From Larix sibirica (taxonomy: Eukaryota > Streptophyta > Pinopsida > Pinales > Pinaceae), in contig NWUY0303870255.1 of assembly GCA_004151065.3 (NCBI GenBank), forward strand, positions 1 through 10,065: a stretch of DNA of 10,065 nucleotides, written 5' to 3'. Under the pieces are notes generated by a model, which saw only the letters and a list, made by a program, of their open reading frames with translations, was not told the origin of the DNA and searched no databases. Below are positions 1 through 7,751 of this stretch, in pieces; the first letter of the stretch is position 1; every line of letters starts with the position of its first letter. The position numbers were made by a program, and so were the translations under genes.

Positions 1-104
1 AACTGGTTCAAGCTCAATTGTTCCCACTCACTTTCTCTCACTCACTTGTTTCTCACTGTTAGTCTTCCCCCCTACCAAGAATAAGGTGAGGAGAATAAAA
101 TATT

Positions 105-660
105 TTAATTGCAAGATGTGTCATTACTCAAGATATAACTCTTCGGTAGGACATATAAATCTTCTTGGTTTTTGATGACCATTTCCAAGAAGTGATCCAC
201 CCATAGTGAATCTTCTCTCTTGATTGCATGTTTTTTCAACAATAAGCATCTTCTTGAAGAGTGGGTATGCTTTCCACAATGCTTACAAGGATGGTGATCA
301 AAACACTGAATTTTCATATAGCCAACTTGATCACAATGTTGGAATTTTGAACTCTAAAGTGGAGTAGACGAAGATGAACTTTATTTTAATGACCCATCAC
401 TCTAAAACTCGATTGGTTTGGAGTAATTAGGAATGTGAACTGTCACTTCCTTGTCATATCCAAGACTTGTTTTGTGTTTGTTGTGTACAATCTCTTCCCA
501 AGGTTTGATGATCGTCTTGAGAAGTGCAAAATGAACATGTGTATGTAAAACATCATCTTCTTTTCCTTTTTCTTCTGAAGTGGAGCCGCTAATTTGATTA
601 TTTTCTTCTGAAGTGGCATCGTTATGTGTAGAATGCTTAGAGGAATCATAAATAATATTT
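105..660 (-). pseudogene. Decayed gag-like protein with tandem CCHC zinc knuckles
   Basis: One minus-strand frame can be read from about 660 down to the stop at 105, interrupted by three stop codons between about 330 and 400. In order it shows an acidic Ser/Glu-rich stretch with a repeated TSEE motif, a segment containing WEEIV and LGYDKEV, then two zinc-knuckle units. The second unit keeps CX2CX4HX4C (CKHCGKHTHSSRRC, about 255-297). The first has the same spacing, but its first Cys reads Phe and its His reads Tyr. About 55 residues follow, including LWVDHFLEM. Tandem CCHC knuckles at the C-terminal side are typical of retroelement gag nucleic-acid-binding domains, but some host proteins carry them too. 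No protease or polymerase lies next to it here. It is on the same strand as the 3345-3553 LTR and may belong to that element's body. I do not recognise the family. Confidence 0.5.
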
Positions 661-1017
661 CCTGAATATGATCAAGTTCAAAATGTATTTCTTCTTGTTG
701 GAGCTGCGAATTAATCTATAGAAACTAAAGTGTGTCTTGTGAATCTTGTACACAATTTGAATATGAGTGAGAGTGGTATTGTTAACCATGACAGTATAGT
801 CGGCATAAGAGAGAAGTATTGTTCAATAACTCTACTAAACCATTGATTCTAGTCATTGATAAACTATGACTGAACACTCACTCAGATAAAGAATGACTTC
901 TTGTAATTCCACCATTTTACAAACAGACTCAACAATTGGAGTCTCAAACTTACTAGCTGGAGGGTGTAAAATTCTATCGAAAATGCACCATGCAATTCAA
1001 ATTAATTTTAATTTGAC
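661..1017. other. Unassigned stretch, possible eroded 5' part of the gag-like frame
   Basis: No intact gene is visible. On the minus strand, short open pieces such as QLQQEEIHFELDHIQEIL (about 660-715) and MVELQEVILYLSEC (about 870-915) look helical and could be the N-terminal part of the gag-like protein downstream. They lie in different frames and are separated by stops, so the link is only an inference. Confidence 0.2.
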
Positions 1018-1093
1018 ACTTACAAAAAACATTTGCAAGTACGAAAAATGCACAAGAACTTACAAAAAAATAACAGTTTGCAAGTTACAAAGT
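1018..1093. repeat. Two imperfect direct repeats, 40-nt spacing
   Basis: Two copies begin with acttacaaaaaa at 1018 and 1058, and both go on to ttgcaagt. Within each copy the start (acttacaaa) and the later tttgcaagt are near-perfect inverted repeats with one mismatch, so each could form a small hairpin. The second copy carries a few extra bases between the arms. The function is unknown; it looks like a local duplication. Confidence 0.4.
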
Positions 1094-2803
1094 GGAATCT
1101 AAAGATCCAGATTTTCCTTAAAAAATGAATGATTTACCTTTGTTGTTCTTCGATTATTGTGATGAATGGTCTTAGCATGCTTCATCTATATGGAAAAATT
1201 AACACTTAAGGAACCTCTCTATCAATCAATTTGGAGACCAAATTTTGTGATTGTTTAAAGGGATCTTTCTTTGTTTCTCCTTTGAATGATGACTATCAAT
1301 CACTGTTGGAATGTTGGAGATCATCCACTAATGCAAAAAAAAGAGAGATCACAATGAAAAATTAGTTCTCTCTTCTTCCTCTCACACCACGATTGAATCC
1401 CCACATCAATTACTTCAAATTGGCATCTTATTGACATTCAATAGTCAACCAATCCCCATCTTTGAATTACTCCTTTTCAACTACATAAGTGATCCTCTAA
1501 AAAATCATTTTATGATGAAAAATACAAATTTTATTCTGGAATAAGCCAATAGTATTCTAATGAATGCTTCTATTGTGCAAAGAAAATTAATCCCATCAAT
1601 ATGAGAAATGAATACACATCAAGAAAACAACAATTAGTGACAATGTTTTTTTTATATCGTTTTCACAGCCTCTTCCTTCTTGCTTGTTGTTGCATTTTTT
1701 ATTTGAAATGTATTCTAAGAGGAACTGGATTATTTTAATTAATCAATCTCTTTCTACCACTGGAATGTTGTATGATAGAGCGGTAACGTCCATTATCCAT
1801 TCTCATGTCCTTGTCTCCATCAGTATTTTCAAGCTCCATTACATTGCAAGAAATAACATCAAACTCTCCCACAAATAGCTCATCCACCACACTCGAGTAT
1901 TGGGTAGACCACAATGAGCACAAACAACATAAACAACAGTGTGTTTTTAAGGAACCTATAATAAAGACAAATAGAGAAAAAAAAATTCTTACCATATCGT
2001 AGACCAAAGGAATTCTGTTGGAAACCTCTAAATCAACATTTTGGATCATTCTGCGCCTACCATACAGGGACAACACGCAAATTCATGTCATTGTGGTCAT
2101 ATTCAAGCATGAGTCACCCAATTTGAGTTGAAGCTAGGTCACAAGGAGAAATTGTGTTGGAAAGCGTGCTCTCGGAGTTCGTTGAATCTATATGGAAGGA
2201 ATATTTGTTGTGGTGTCTTGAGATACATGTCACATAATATAGGTTGTCCCAACAATTGATCCAATTATCAGGACCATGTATAATCATAGCTTCAAACCAG
2301 TCTTCAATGCATGTCTAACACAAGTCAACACCCATCAATGCTAGTTAGTACTATGTAGGTCTTCAACTAAATTTTCAGATGGTGGATCAAGACTCAATCC
2401 TCACGCAAGTTGGTATCACTCATTTTGAGAACACTAAAATTTTTCTACTTCTATCCAGAACAAGTTAAAACCTTTCCTAGGCACAAATGACCGTTCCAAA
2501 TTTCAAGAAAAATTAGAGAAATATCTAGCATAATTGATCATATTGTTTTAGACCTCACGTATCTACTTATATTAGGTTTTCATACAACAACAAAATAGAG
2601 CATAAAAAACATGAGAATGGAGGAATTAGGGTATCTCTTGTAAACTTAAATGGTGGGGAACAAGGGTTCCATGAGAGCTTGTGCAATTGGAAATTGAGTT
2701 AAGAAAAGCTGGCCATATTGAAATCCATCAGAGAAGGGGAAAAAATACCCCATGATTTCTAGTAATCAATGTGAGTCAACCTTGACATGCTTGACCTAAT
2801 GAC
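1094..2803. other. AT-rich sequence without a recognisable gene
   Basis: Both strands were read and no family was recognised. The longest open stretch is a minus-strand frame at 1735-2076 (113 codons) with no domain I know. It contains a splice-like GTAAGA...TTATAG pair about 37 bases apart, which is too short for a normal plant intron. If the LTR at 3345-3553 is the 5' LTR of an element running leftward, this stretch is probably its internal leader or non-coding body. No second copy of that LTR was found here. Confidence 0.3.
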
Positions 2804-2863
2804 GATGAGGGATCGACATAGTGGAGAGGGATCAACGACTTGGAGAGGGATCAACACATAGTG
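2804..2863. repeat. Short imperfect tandem repeat, three units of about 20 bp
   Basis: Three units share gagggatc: 2804-2823, 2824-2842 and 2843-2863. The second and third share gagagggatcaac. The first and third share acatagtg at the end. This is a small minisatellite-like array with no evident function. Confidence 0.5.
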
Positions 2864-3330
2864 GAAGTGGCTCTCTAAGAGGGAGAGCGTTGGTCTATAG
2901 CATGTCAATATACAGACAGAGAGAGACTTTGTCAAAAAAATCCAAGGTCATGATGGATAAAACATTGTGTTTTGTGAGGAGACATGCCATGCCATGGAGA
3001 ATAGATAACATATTGTGTGTAGGTTACAAGTATTGGGCAAGTTTACTAATGAGAGAACTAGATGATAAACCCAATAGAAATAAAAAATGCAATCTCACAG
3101 AGATATTACAATCATGCATAACTATTTCTTTGCTTGGAAAGAGAACGCATGATAGGTCTCGTGAAGAATGTTAGGGTGTTTGGACAATGGAAGAGAATGT
3201 TGGGGTTTTTGAGATAAATGTTCATTTGGAAGCGGATGCAGTTTAATGGTGCTACAAGGATAGTATGTAGATCAAGGTTTTGACTATTTTGCAGTAGCTA
3301 GAGAATATGGAAGTATTCTAACCATGGGAT
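2864..3330. other. Unassigned stretch next to the primer-binding site
   Basis: This lies immediately downstream of the primer-binding site in the minus direction, where an LTR element keeps its 5' leader and the start of gag. No gag start was recognised. A plus-strand open frame at 2821-3174 (117 codons) has low-complexity beginnings and no known domain, and I treat it as chance. Confidence 0.3.
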
Positions 3331-3343
3331 TGCTCTAATACCA
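3331..3343 (-). promoter_or_regulatory. Primer-binding site, initiator tRNA-Met type
   Basis: Read on the minus strand, TGGTATTAGAGCA follows the end of the 209-bp LTR after a single base. It differs at one position from the common plant retroelement site TGGTATCAGAGC. This is where tRNA primes minus-strand DNA synthesis. It makes the adjacent LTR a 5' LTR on the minus strand, with its element extending to lower coordinates. Confidence 0.75.
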
Positions 3344-3344
3344 C

Positions 3345-3553
3345 TGTTGGAGTTCCCAATAGGGTATACAATCAATTGACTAATCAAATCCAAATACACA
3401 AGAGATATGATAAGCTTGAGTTGCATTTCATTAATGATAATGTACATATAAATACATATTCCATGACCCTTGGTTTCCATATTCCAATGAGTCTCTTGGA
3501 ATTTTGAGATGACTTTCCATATTTACCTAACCCTAATGGATTAGATTCCAACA
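3345..3553 (-). repeat. 5' LTR (209 bp) of a nested LTR retrotransposon
   Basis: The segment starts TGTTGGA and ends TCCAACA, a perfect 7-bp terminal inverted repeat with the TG...CA ends expected of an LTR. A tRNA-Met-like primer-binding site lies one base beyond its left edge, fixing the orientation as minus. A TATA-like stretch (minus TATTTATATGT, 3444-3454) lies about 100 bp into the LTR and could be the promoter. The segment interrupts the chromovirus 3' LTR: homology to the other chromovirus LTR starts abruptly at 3554. The short length and the ends would suit a copia element, a TRIM or a LARD. It contains no 5S rRNA-like sequence, so it is not Cassandra. The matching 3' LTR was not found in the window. 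Confidence 0.75.
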
Positions 3554-3765
3554 CTAATTCATCCAATAAAAATTATCCCTATGTTAGTTGTTCCCATGGG
3601 TACACCTTGTCGAGTATCTTACCTAAGCCCTTCCAACCTCCTTGTTGGGCACTTCCTCTGTGGGTTGGGTGTGTTTCCTTGCCTCTTCCTATCAAAATGG
3701 TCTCTCACTCGATGCAACCCCCTTGGAATGGGAATTTAGCCCCGATCTAAGGGAGTACCATGACA
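3554..3765 (-). repeat. Chromovirus 3' LTR, first 212 bp only
   Basis: This aligns without large gaps to 8453-8664. Shared blocks include ctaattcat, ccttgtcgag, gggttggg, ctcttcct, tggtctctcac, cccttgg, tttagcccc/cttagcccc and catgaca. On the minus strand it begins TGTCATG, directly after the polypurine tract. The rest of this LTR (about 700 bp by comparison with the 5' LTR) is displaced to the left of the nested element and outside the window. Confidence 0.85.
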
Positions 3766-3782
3766 TCCTCCCCCACCAAACC
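3766..3782 (-). promoter_or_regulatory. Polypurine tract of the chromovirus
   Basis: On the minus strand the sequence reads GGTTTGGTGGGGGAGGA and stops directly at the LTR start TGTCATG. A purine run touching the 3' LTR is the plus-strand priming site of LTR retroelements, and it fixes the inner LTR boundary at 3765. Confidence 0.75.
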
Positions 3783-3837
3783 GATTCCCATCCCAACAAT
3801 GTATTCGGTTCCTCTACTTCTTCGAAGGCACCCCATG
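3783..3837 (-). other. Short spacer between chromodomain and polypurine tract
   Basis: About 55 bp of 3' untranslated or tail sequence on the minus strand. No motif is visible. Confidence 0.4.
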
Positions 3838-4010
3838 AATATACTCGAGCTCATGGAACTTGTACTCATACTTCCACAGTGACTCCTTCCTCTCCTGGCT
3901 ATTCTCTTCTTCCAGCAAGTCCTTCCAGCTTACAAAGTAGTATGACAAGTCAACTTCTTGTGCTTCACGAAGCGGTGTTCCAACACCTCCTTTACTTCAT
4001 GATCCAGTCA
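3838..4010 (-). pseudogene. Chromodomain remnant at the end of pol
   Basis: Minus-strand fragments in two frames match the layout of chromovirus chromodomains. The first piece is KEVLEHRFVKHKK. After a frame change comes YYFVSWKDLLEEENS, then LWKYEYKFHELE. The aromatic F/Y-V-x-W-K core followed by an acidic stretch and an LW.....K helix is the usual pattern. In intact elements this domain binds histone H3 tails and steers integration, often to heterochromatin. Here the frameshift near 3950 separates it from the N-terminal strand, so no functional domain can be made. It lies directly downstream of the integrase GPY/F module. Confidence 0.75.
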
Positions 4011-4054
4011 GTTGGTGATCATTATGGGATCTCTAGATGGTAATTTTTTGTTGC

Positions 4055-5210
4055 GTTCGTCTTCATTGAACTAACACGTCTTGAGTTGTCTCACAAAGAT
4101 ACTCAATTTTTATGGAAGCCTAAAATTATAGGCCACCTTTCCTACCTTCTCAACAATCTCAAAGGGACCCTCAAACCTCTAAATCATCGCACTTGCAATG
4201 ATTGTTGGTGGATTGAGCTGATCTTCGCCAATCTTGAGAAGCACTTTGTTTTCAACTTGATATTCCACTTATTTCCTTCTTTGATATTCCGATATCTTGT
4301 CCTGTCAATTCCCCCCATCAATTGATTTTTTTCCATTTCCAATCTATCCTACCAACTCTTCATAAAACTCATTGCAGTCAAGTTTTGGCCATAAGAACCT
4401 TTCTCAATCATGTGAGGAGTAAACATTTCCTTCCCTATTTATAACTCAAACAAACTATAACCTGTAGTTGACCTAGCTTGCATGTTGTAACTAAACTACG
4501 CTACATCCAAAAGCTCTGACCAATCTTGTTGGTTTTCTCACACAAAGTTCCTAAATTATTCCTACAAAAGGTTGTTAGTTCACTCAGCCTTCCCAGCTGT
4601 CTATGAATGGTAAATCAAACTAATTAGTAACTTGGTACCAACCAACTTGAGCAACTTTGTCCATAAGCGAACCGTGAACTACATGTCTCGATTTGACACA
4701 ATGCTCAACGAAACCACCCAATACTTCACAACATGATTGAAAAACAACTTTGAAACATCCTTGTTTTGGCAAGGAATCTTTGTTGGTACAAAGGTAGAAT
4801 ACTTTGAGAATATATACCCCATAACAAGGATCCCATTGTAACCTTGCGAAATTGGTAACCAATTGATGAATTCCAATCAAAACACTCTCCCAAGGTCTCT
4901 CTAGAATTGGCATTGGATGGAGTAGTCTTGCTTTCATCTTTGGCTTAGGCTAGTCTAGCTAGAAAATAAGACAAGTCTTGACGTACTCCTCAATGTCCTG
5001 CATCATGTGCTCCAAAAAGTAACCTCCTTCCAAGAGTGCCAAGCTCCTCTTCTATTTAGGGTGACCAACCCAAACCAAGTTGTGCAACTCATGTAACAAT
5101 TCCCTCTTGAGTTTATCTTCCCATGACACACAAAGTATAGCAACCCATCCTCCACCCAGAACCTCCTCATTTTCCCTTCCTTCACCTATTTCAATATGTG
5201 CAAGAAAATA
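4055..5210 (-). pseudogene. Chromovirus integrase, degenerate
   Basis: Visible on the minus strand, in order: GKMRRFWVEDGLLY (about 5140-5180); an HHCC-type zinc region with HELHN, GHP and KTCLIF, whose final Cys is lost; and the core with SKYSTFVPTK, FFNHVVKYW, SIVSNRDMWFT, QDWSELLDVA and a TTGYSLFEL block. The module RFEGPFEIVEKVGKVAY (about 4135-4180) is the GPY/F motif that follows the core in chromoviruses. The catalytic D,D,E triad is broken: the first Asp position reads Glu (LEFINWLP), the second reads Asn (SNRD), and the Glu survives but is followed by a stop. Several frameshifts and stops interrupt it. The intact protein would insert the element's cDNA into the genome. Confidence 0.9.
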
Positions 5211-5255
5211 GGGTCACTCTCTAACCCATGTTTGATTTGATGTCACAAGAACGAG

Positions 5256-5759
5256 GTGACATGCATCATTGGCTCCTCTGGATGTTTCCTTTTCTCTAAG
5301 GTAACAAATTGCATCTTCCATCTCAACGCATCAGCTATTACATTATGTTTTCTCGGCCGATACTCCAACGTTATGTCAAAATATGCTAATAAATATTTCC
5401 AACATGACTACCTGGGTGACAACTTTAGTTCAGTGGAAAATTATCTTGTGTCCATGTTATCTGTCTTCGTAACAAACAACTTTTCCAACAAGTAATGTCT
5501 CCAAGCTTTCAAAAACTGCACCACAATAGTCATCTGCTTCTCACAAATGAGATACCTTCATTCATCATCTTGCAAATTCCTAATTTCATAGGCCATTAGG
5601 TTCCCTTCCTATTTCAAAACACCCCTAATGGTGAATTCTAAAGTTTCCTTCTATACTTCAAATGACTTCTTCAATTCCTATAGTCTCAATCCATACATTG
5701 TTGCAAGCTTGCATTTTAGCTTGCAAAATGATTCCCAGCATTGTGTTTTCCAACATTAA
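5256..5759 (-). pseudogene. Ribonuclease H domain of chromovirus pol, degenerate
   Basis: Reading on from the reverse transcriptase on the minus strand gives CKLKCKLAT, FEV followed by a stop, TIRGVLK, LMAYEIRNL, EKQMTIVVQFLKAWRHYLL, FVTKTDN, and finally FDITLEYRPRKHNVIADAL (about 5315-5370). These are the landmark blocks of gypsy RNase H, which removes the RNA strand during reverse transcription. The first catalytic Asp position appears to read Glu, while the Glu of YEIRN and the Asp of KTDN remain. At least five stops occur in frame. It lies between reverse transcriptase and integrase, as expected. Confidence 0.9.
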
Positions 5760-5761
5760 GG

Positions 5762-6700
5762 TTAGTTCTCCTTTAGAAACTCAGTAAGTGGTACAATGAT
5801 CCAAGAGTAGACCTCAATGAAACAATGGTAGTATTTTAACAAGCCAAGAAATCTCCTAACTTCCTGCACGGTCTGCAACTCTTCCCAATCCTCAATGGAT
5901 TCAACCTTATGTTGATCAATGTGGATACATCCTTGACCGATCCAAAGGCCAAAGAATGGAATATCTGGATTACCAAAGGCACACTTTGACTTCTTCAAGT
6001 AGAGTTGATTCTGCCTCAGTGCCTTAAAGGCCTCTACCAAGTGCTTCTTGTGTTCTTTCATGCTTTTACTAAAAACCACAATGTCATCTAGGTGGACCAC
6101 AACCAAGCATACCACGACTAGGTAGACCACTAACCGACTTGTCTAAGAAAATCCTCAACACATTGTTCATAAGGGTGCATAATGTTGTTGGAGCATTGAA
6201 TAACCAAAAGGGAATCTGTACAAGTTACTGAAATATCCCATACCTCATCACACAAGTTCTTTTATACTCATCTCCTTCTACAATCCTTACATGGTAATAT
6301 CCCTATCTCAAATCTAACTTTGAGAAAACCTTAACCTTGAAAAACTTATTGAAACAATTGGCTTCCAACACTAGTAGATAAGTATTATTCATGGTATGCT
6401 TGTTGAGTGCTCTGTAATGCAAACAAAGCCTCAACTTTAGGGTATCCTTCTTCTGCTATAAGAGGATGGATGCACTATATGGGGACCTTGAAGGTCTAAT
6501 GAAGCCACCATTAGTTAGTTGTGCCAACTTCTTGTTCAATTCCTCCAACTCTAGTCTTGATAACCGATATTGAGCCTTTGCCATGGGCTTCGATTTGGGT
6601 TTAAACTTAATTCAATGGCCCATGGTGTGTTGAGGTGGGAGCACTTTCAGCAAGTTATCCGACATCAAATCCACACTTTCATCCAACATGTTGGTGAGCT
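5762..6700 (-). pseudogene. Reverse transcriptase of chromovirus pol, degenerate
   Basis: Minus-strand blocks follow the gypsy reverse transcriptase order: LEELNKKLAQLTNGGFIRPS, LCLHYRALNK, FSKLDLR-stop-GYYHVRI, TCVMRYG, FNAPTTLCTLMN, then VHLDDIVVFSKS (6066-6100), KSKCAFG and RRFLGLLKYYHCFI. The catalytic Asp of KLDLR and the two Asp of LDD remain, but the Tyr before LDD reads His. The last 122 codons (5762-6130) are open; upstream there are stops and frame changes. A 30-bp duplication precedes the LDD motif (6088-6147). The domain would copy element RNA into DNA in virus-like particles. Confidence 0.93.
6088..6147 (-). repeat. 30-bp tandem duplication at the LDD motif of gypsy reverse transcriptase
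   Basis: ctaggtggaccacaacc at 6088-6104 recurs, with small changes, as ctaggtagaccactaacc at 6118-6135. On the minus strand both encode or once encoded the Val-rich strand leading to the LDD active site, so that strand appears twice. Confidence 0.55.
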
Positions 6701-6929
6701 CTGAAGGCACTGGCATGCCCATTTCTTCCTTCGTAGCTTTGTTGAGAAATGCTACGACACACAAGCACAAATATGGTCATTGATCTGCCCTCTTCATGCT
6801 GAGTGTTGACACTAAACACACCCCTCCATCTAAACTCCTCATGGTTGTGGGCACAACACATTGTTTCTTCCAATCCAAGATCGCCATCCTATCTGCAAAT
6901 GTCAAGAGAACAACCTATGTCCTTCGTAA

Positions 6930-7205
6930 TAAATATTCCCTAGAATCATCTCAAAATCATCCATCACCATGATCATGAAGTTTGCTCGTCCTTCCCATTT
7001 TCCCATATTCATGTGCACCTTGAAAGCAACGCCTACTATTGTTTTGGCTAAGGATTTCATGTCCTTGGCAGCTGCATCGCAAGGTCAACTCCTAAGTCCA
7101 ATTTCACTAGCTATCTCTTTCTGCACAATGTTTTGTGAGGAACCCGAATCCATGAGAAATCTCACTCTTATTTCCTTTACAATGAGGTCTACAAAGCAAA
7201 TTTGA
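6930..7205 (-). pseudogene. Aspartic protease of the chromovirus, nearly open
   Basis: One minus-strand frame gives FVDLIVKEIRVRFLMDSGSS, then QNIVQKEIASEIGL, a single stop, and later VGVAFKVHMNMG and MDDFEMILGN. LMDSGSS (7139-7159) holds the catalytic D-S/T-G triplet, with Asp at 7148-7150, and DDFEMILG is the closing block of plant gypsy proteases. The domain would cut the gag-pol polyprotein. It is the best-kept domain of this copy, with one internal stop after EIGLRS. It is preceded by the gag remnant and followed by about 230 bp of linker before the reverse transcriptase. Confidence 0.85.
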
Positions 7206-7209
7206 TTCT

Positions 7210-7720
7210 TCTCTTGGCCACCATCTAAGGTTCCAATCTATTGAGAAAACTTCATGAGGTAAGGTGCCTCCCCTAACCTGCTTACCAGAGCCTTATGTTC
7301 ACAACCATGCAAGTTCTCCATTTTGTGAACCAACCAAATCTAAGACATGTCCTCATCTACAACTAACTATCCATGGGTACCCAATAGTTTTTTAGTTGGT
7401 AACATCTCAATGCGCCCAAGTCCTCTTGAACTGAGGCTCATCGAAAACACTAGGCCCATTCCTTGGTGTCAATTCTTTAGCATTATCGAAGACTGTACGC
7501 ATTCACATTGACAAGGAGTCAACCCAGTATCATTCCTGATTTTTTACCACAACCAAGGATAAAATGTCTCACTCATTCTCCTATATCCACCCTCATAAAG
7601 AATCTAATGCTTTTTCTAGTGGAATTCCCTTCGGGCGTTTCCATAGTCGAGTGAAAAACAACTCACACAACCTTCACTACTTCCAACACATCTTTTGGTT
7701 TACCATAGCCTCTTGTCACT
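7210..7720 (-). pseudogene. Gag remnant of the chromovirus, very eroded or shortened
   Basis: This is the interval between the primer-binding site and the protease, where gag must lie. No gag core motif or zinc knuckle could be identified. The minus-strand pieces EHKALVSRLGEAPYLMKFSQ (about 7245-7305) and METPEGNSTRKSIRFFMRVD sit at plausible positions for its end and start. Only about 570 bp separate the primer-binding site from the protease Asp, against roughly 1 kb or more in typical plant gypsy elements, so a deletion is likely in addition to point decay. The assignment rests mainly on position. Confidence 0.4.
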
Positions 7721-7723
7721 ATA

Positions 7724-7735
7724 GCTATGATACCA
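7724..7735 (-). promoter_or_regulatory. Primer-binding site of the chromovirus
   Basis: The minus strand reads TGGTATCATAGC, one base away from the plant tRNA-Met site TGGTATCAGAGC. It lies between the 5' LTR and the gag remnant, where the primer site belongs. About 16 bases separate it from the nearest TG/CA end I can propose for the LTR (7752). Confidence 0.65.
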
Positions 7736-7751
7736 CCTATCACGAGTCTAA

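Noticed and set aside
63-73. Purine run on the minus strand as the inner element's polypurine tract
   Set aside because: The sequence beyond it does not start like the 209-bp LTR (TGTTGGAATC), so it does not mark that element's 3' LTR.
443-649. 68-codon minus-strand frame starting MIPLSILHI
   Set aside because: It is a shadow: the frame that continues into the zinc knuckles (TSEE, WEEIV, LGYDKEV) is a different one.
2821-3174. 117-codon plus-strand open frame as a gene
   Set aside because: It begins inside the short tandem repeat, has no recognised domain, and runs opposite to the primer site and LTR beside it.
3345-3553. Solo LTR formed by recombination
   Set aside because: The primer-binding site remains attached on the left and no matching short duplication flanks the two sides (ctaat on the right, accac on the left), so internal sequence should follow.
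3345-3553. Cassandra-type TRIM carrying 5S rRNA
   Set aside because: No 5S-like internal promoter or 5S sequence is visible in the 209 bp.
3642-4043. 133-codon plus-strand open frame
   Set aside because: It lies antisense over the polypurine tract, chromodomain and LTR of the chromovirus, whose motifs are on the minus strand. Its sequence is Ser/Pro/Thr-rich with no known domain.
5256-5495. 79-codon plus-strand open frame
   Set aside because: It is antisense to the RNase H blocks FVTKTDN and LEYRPRKHN, which are recognisable on the minus strand.
6969-7205. 78-codon plus-strand open frame
   Set aside because: It is antisense to the aspartic protease, whose DSG and DDFEMILG motifs lie on the minus strand.
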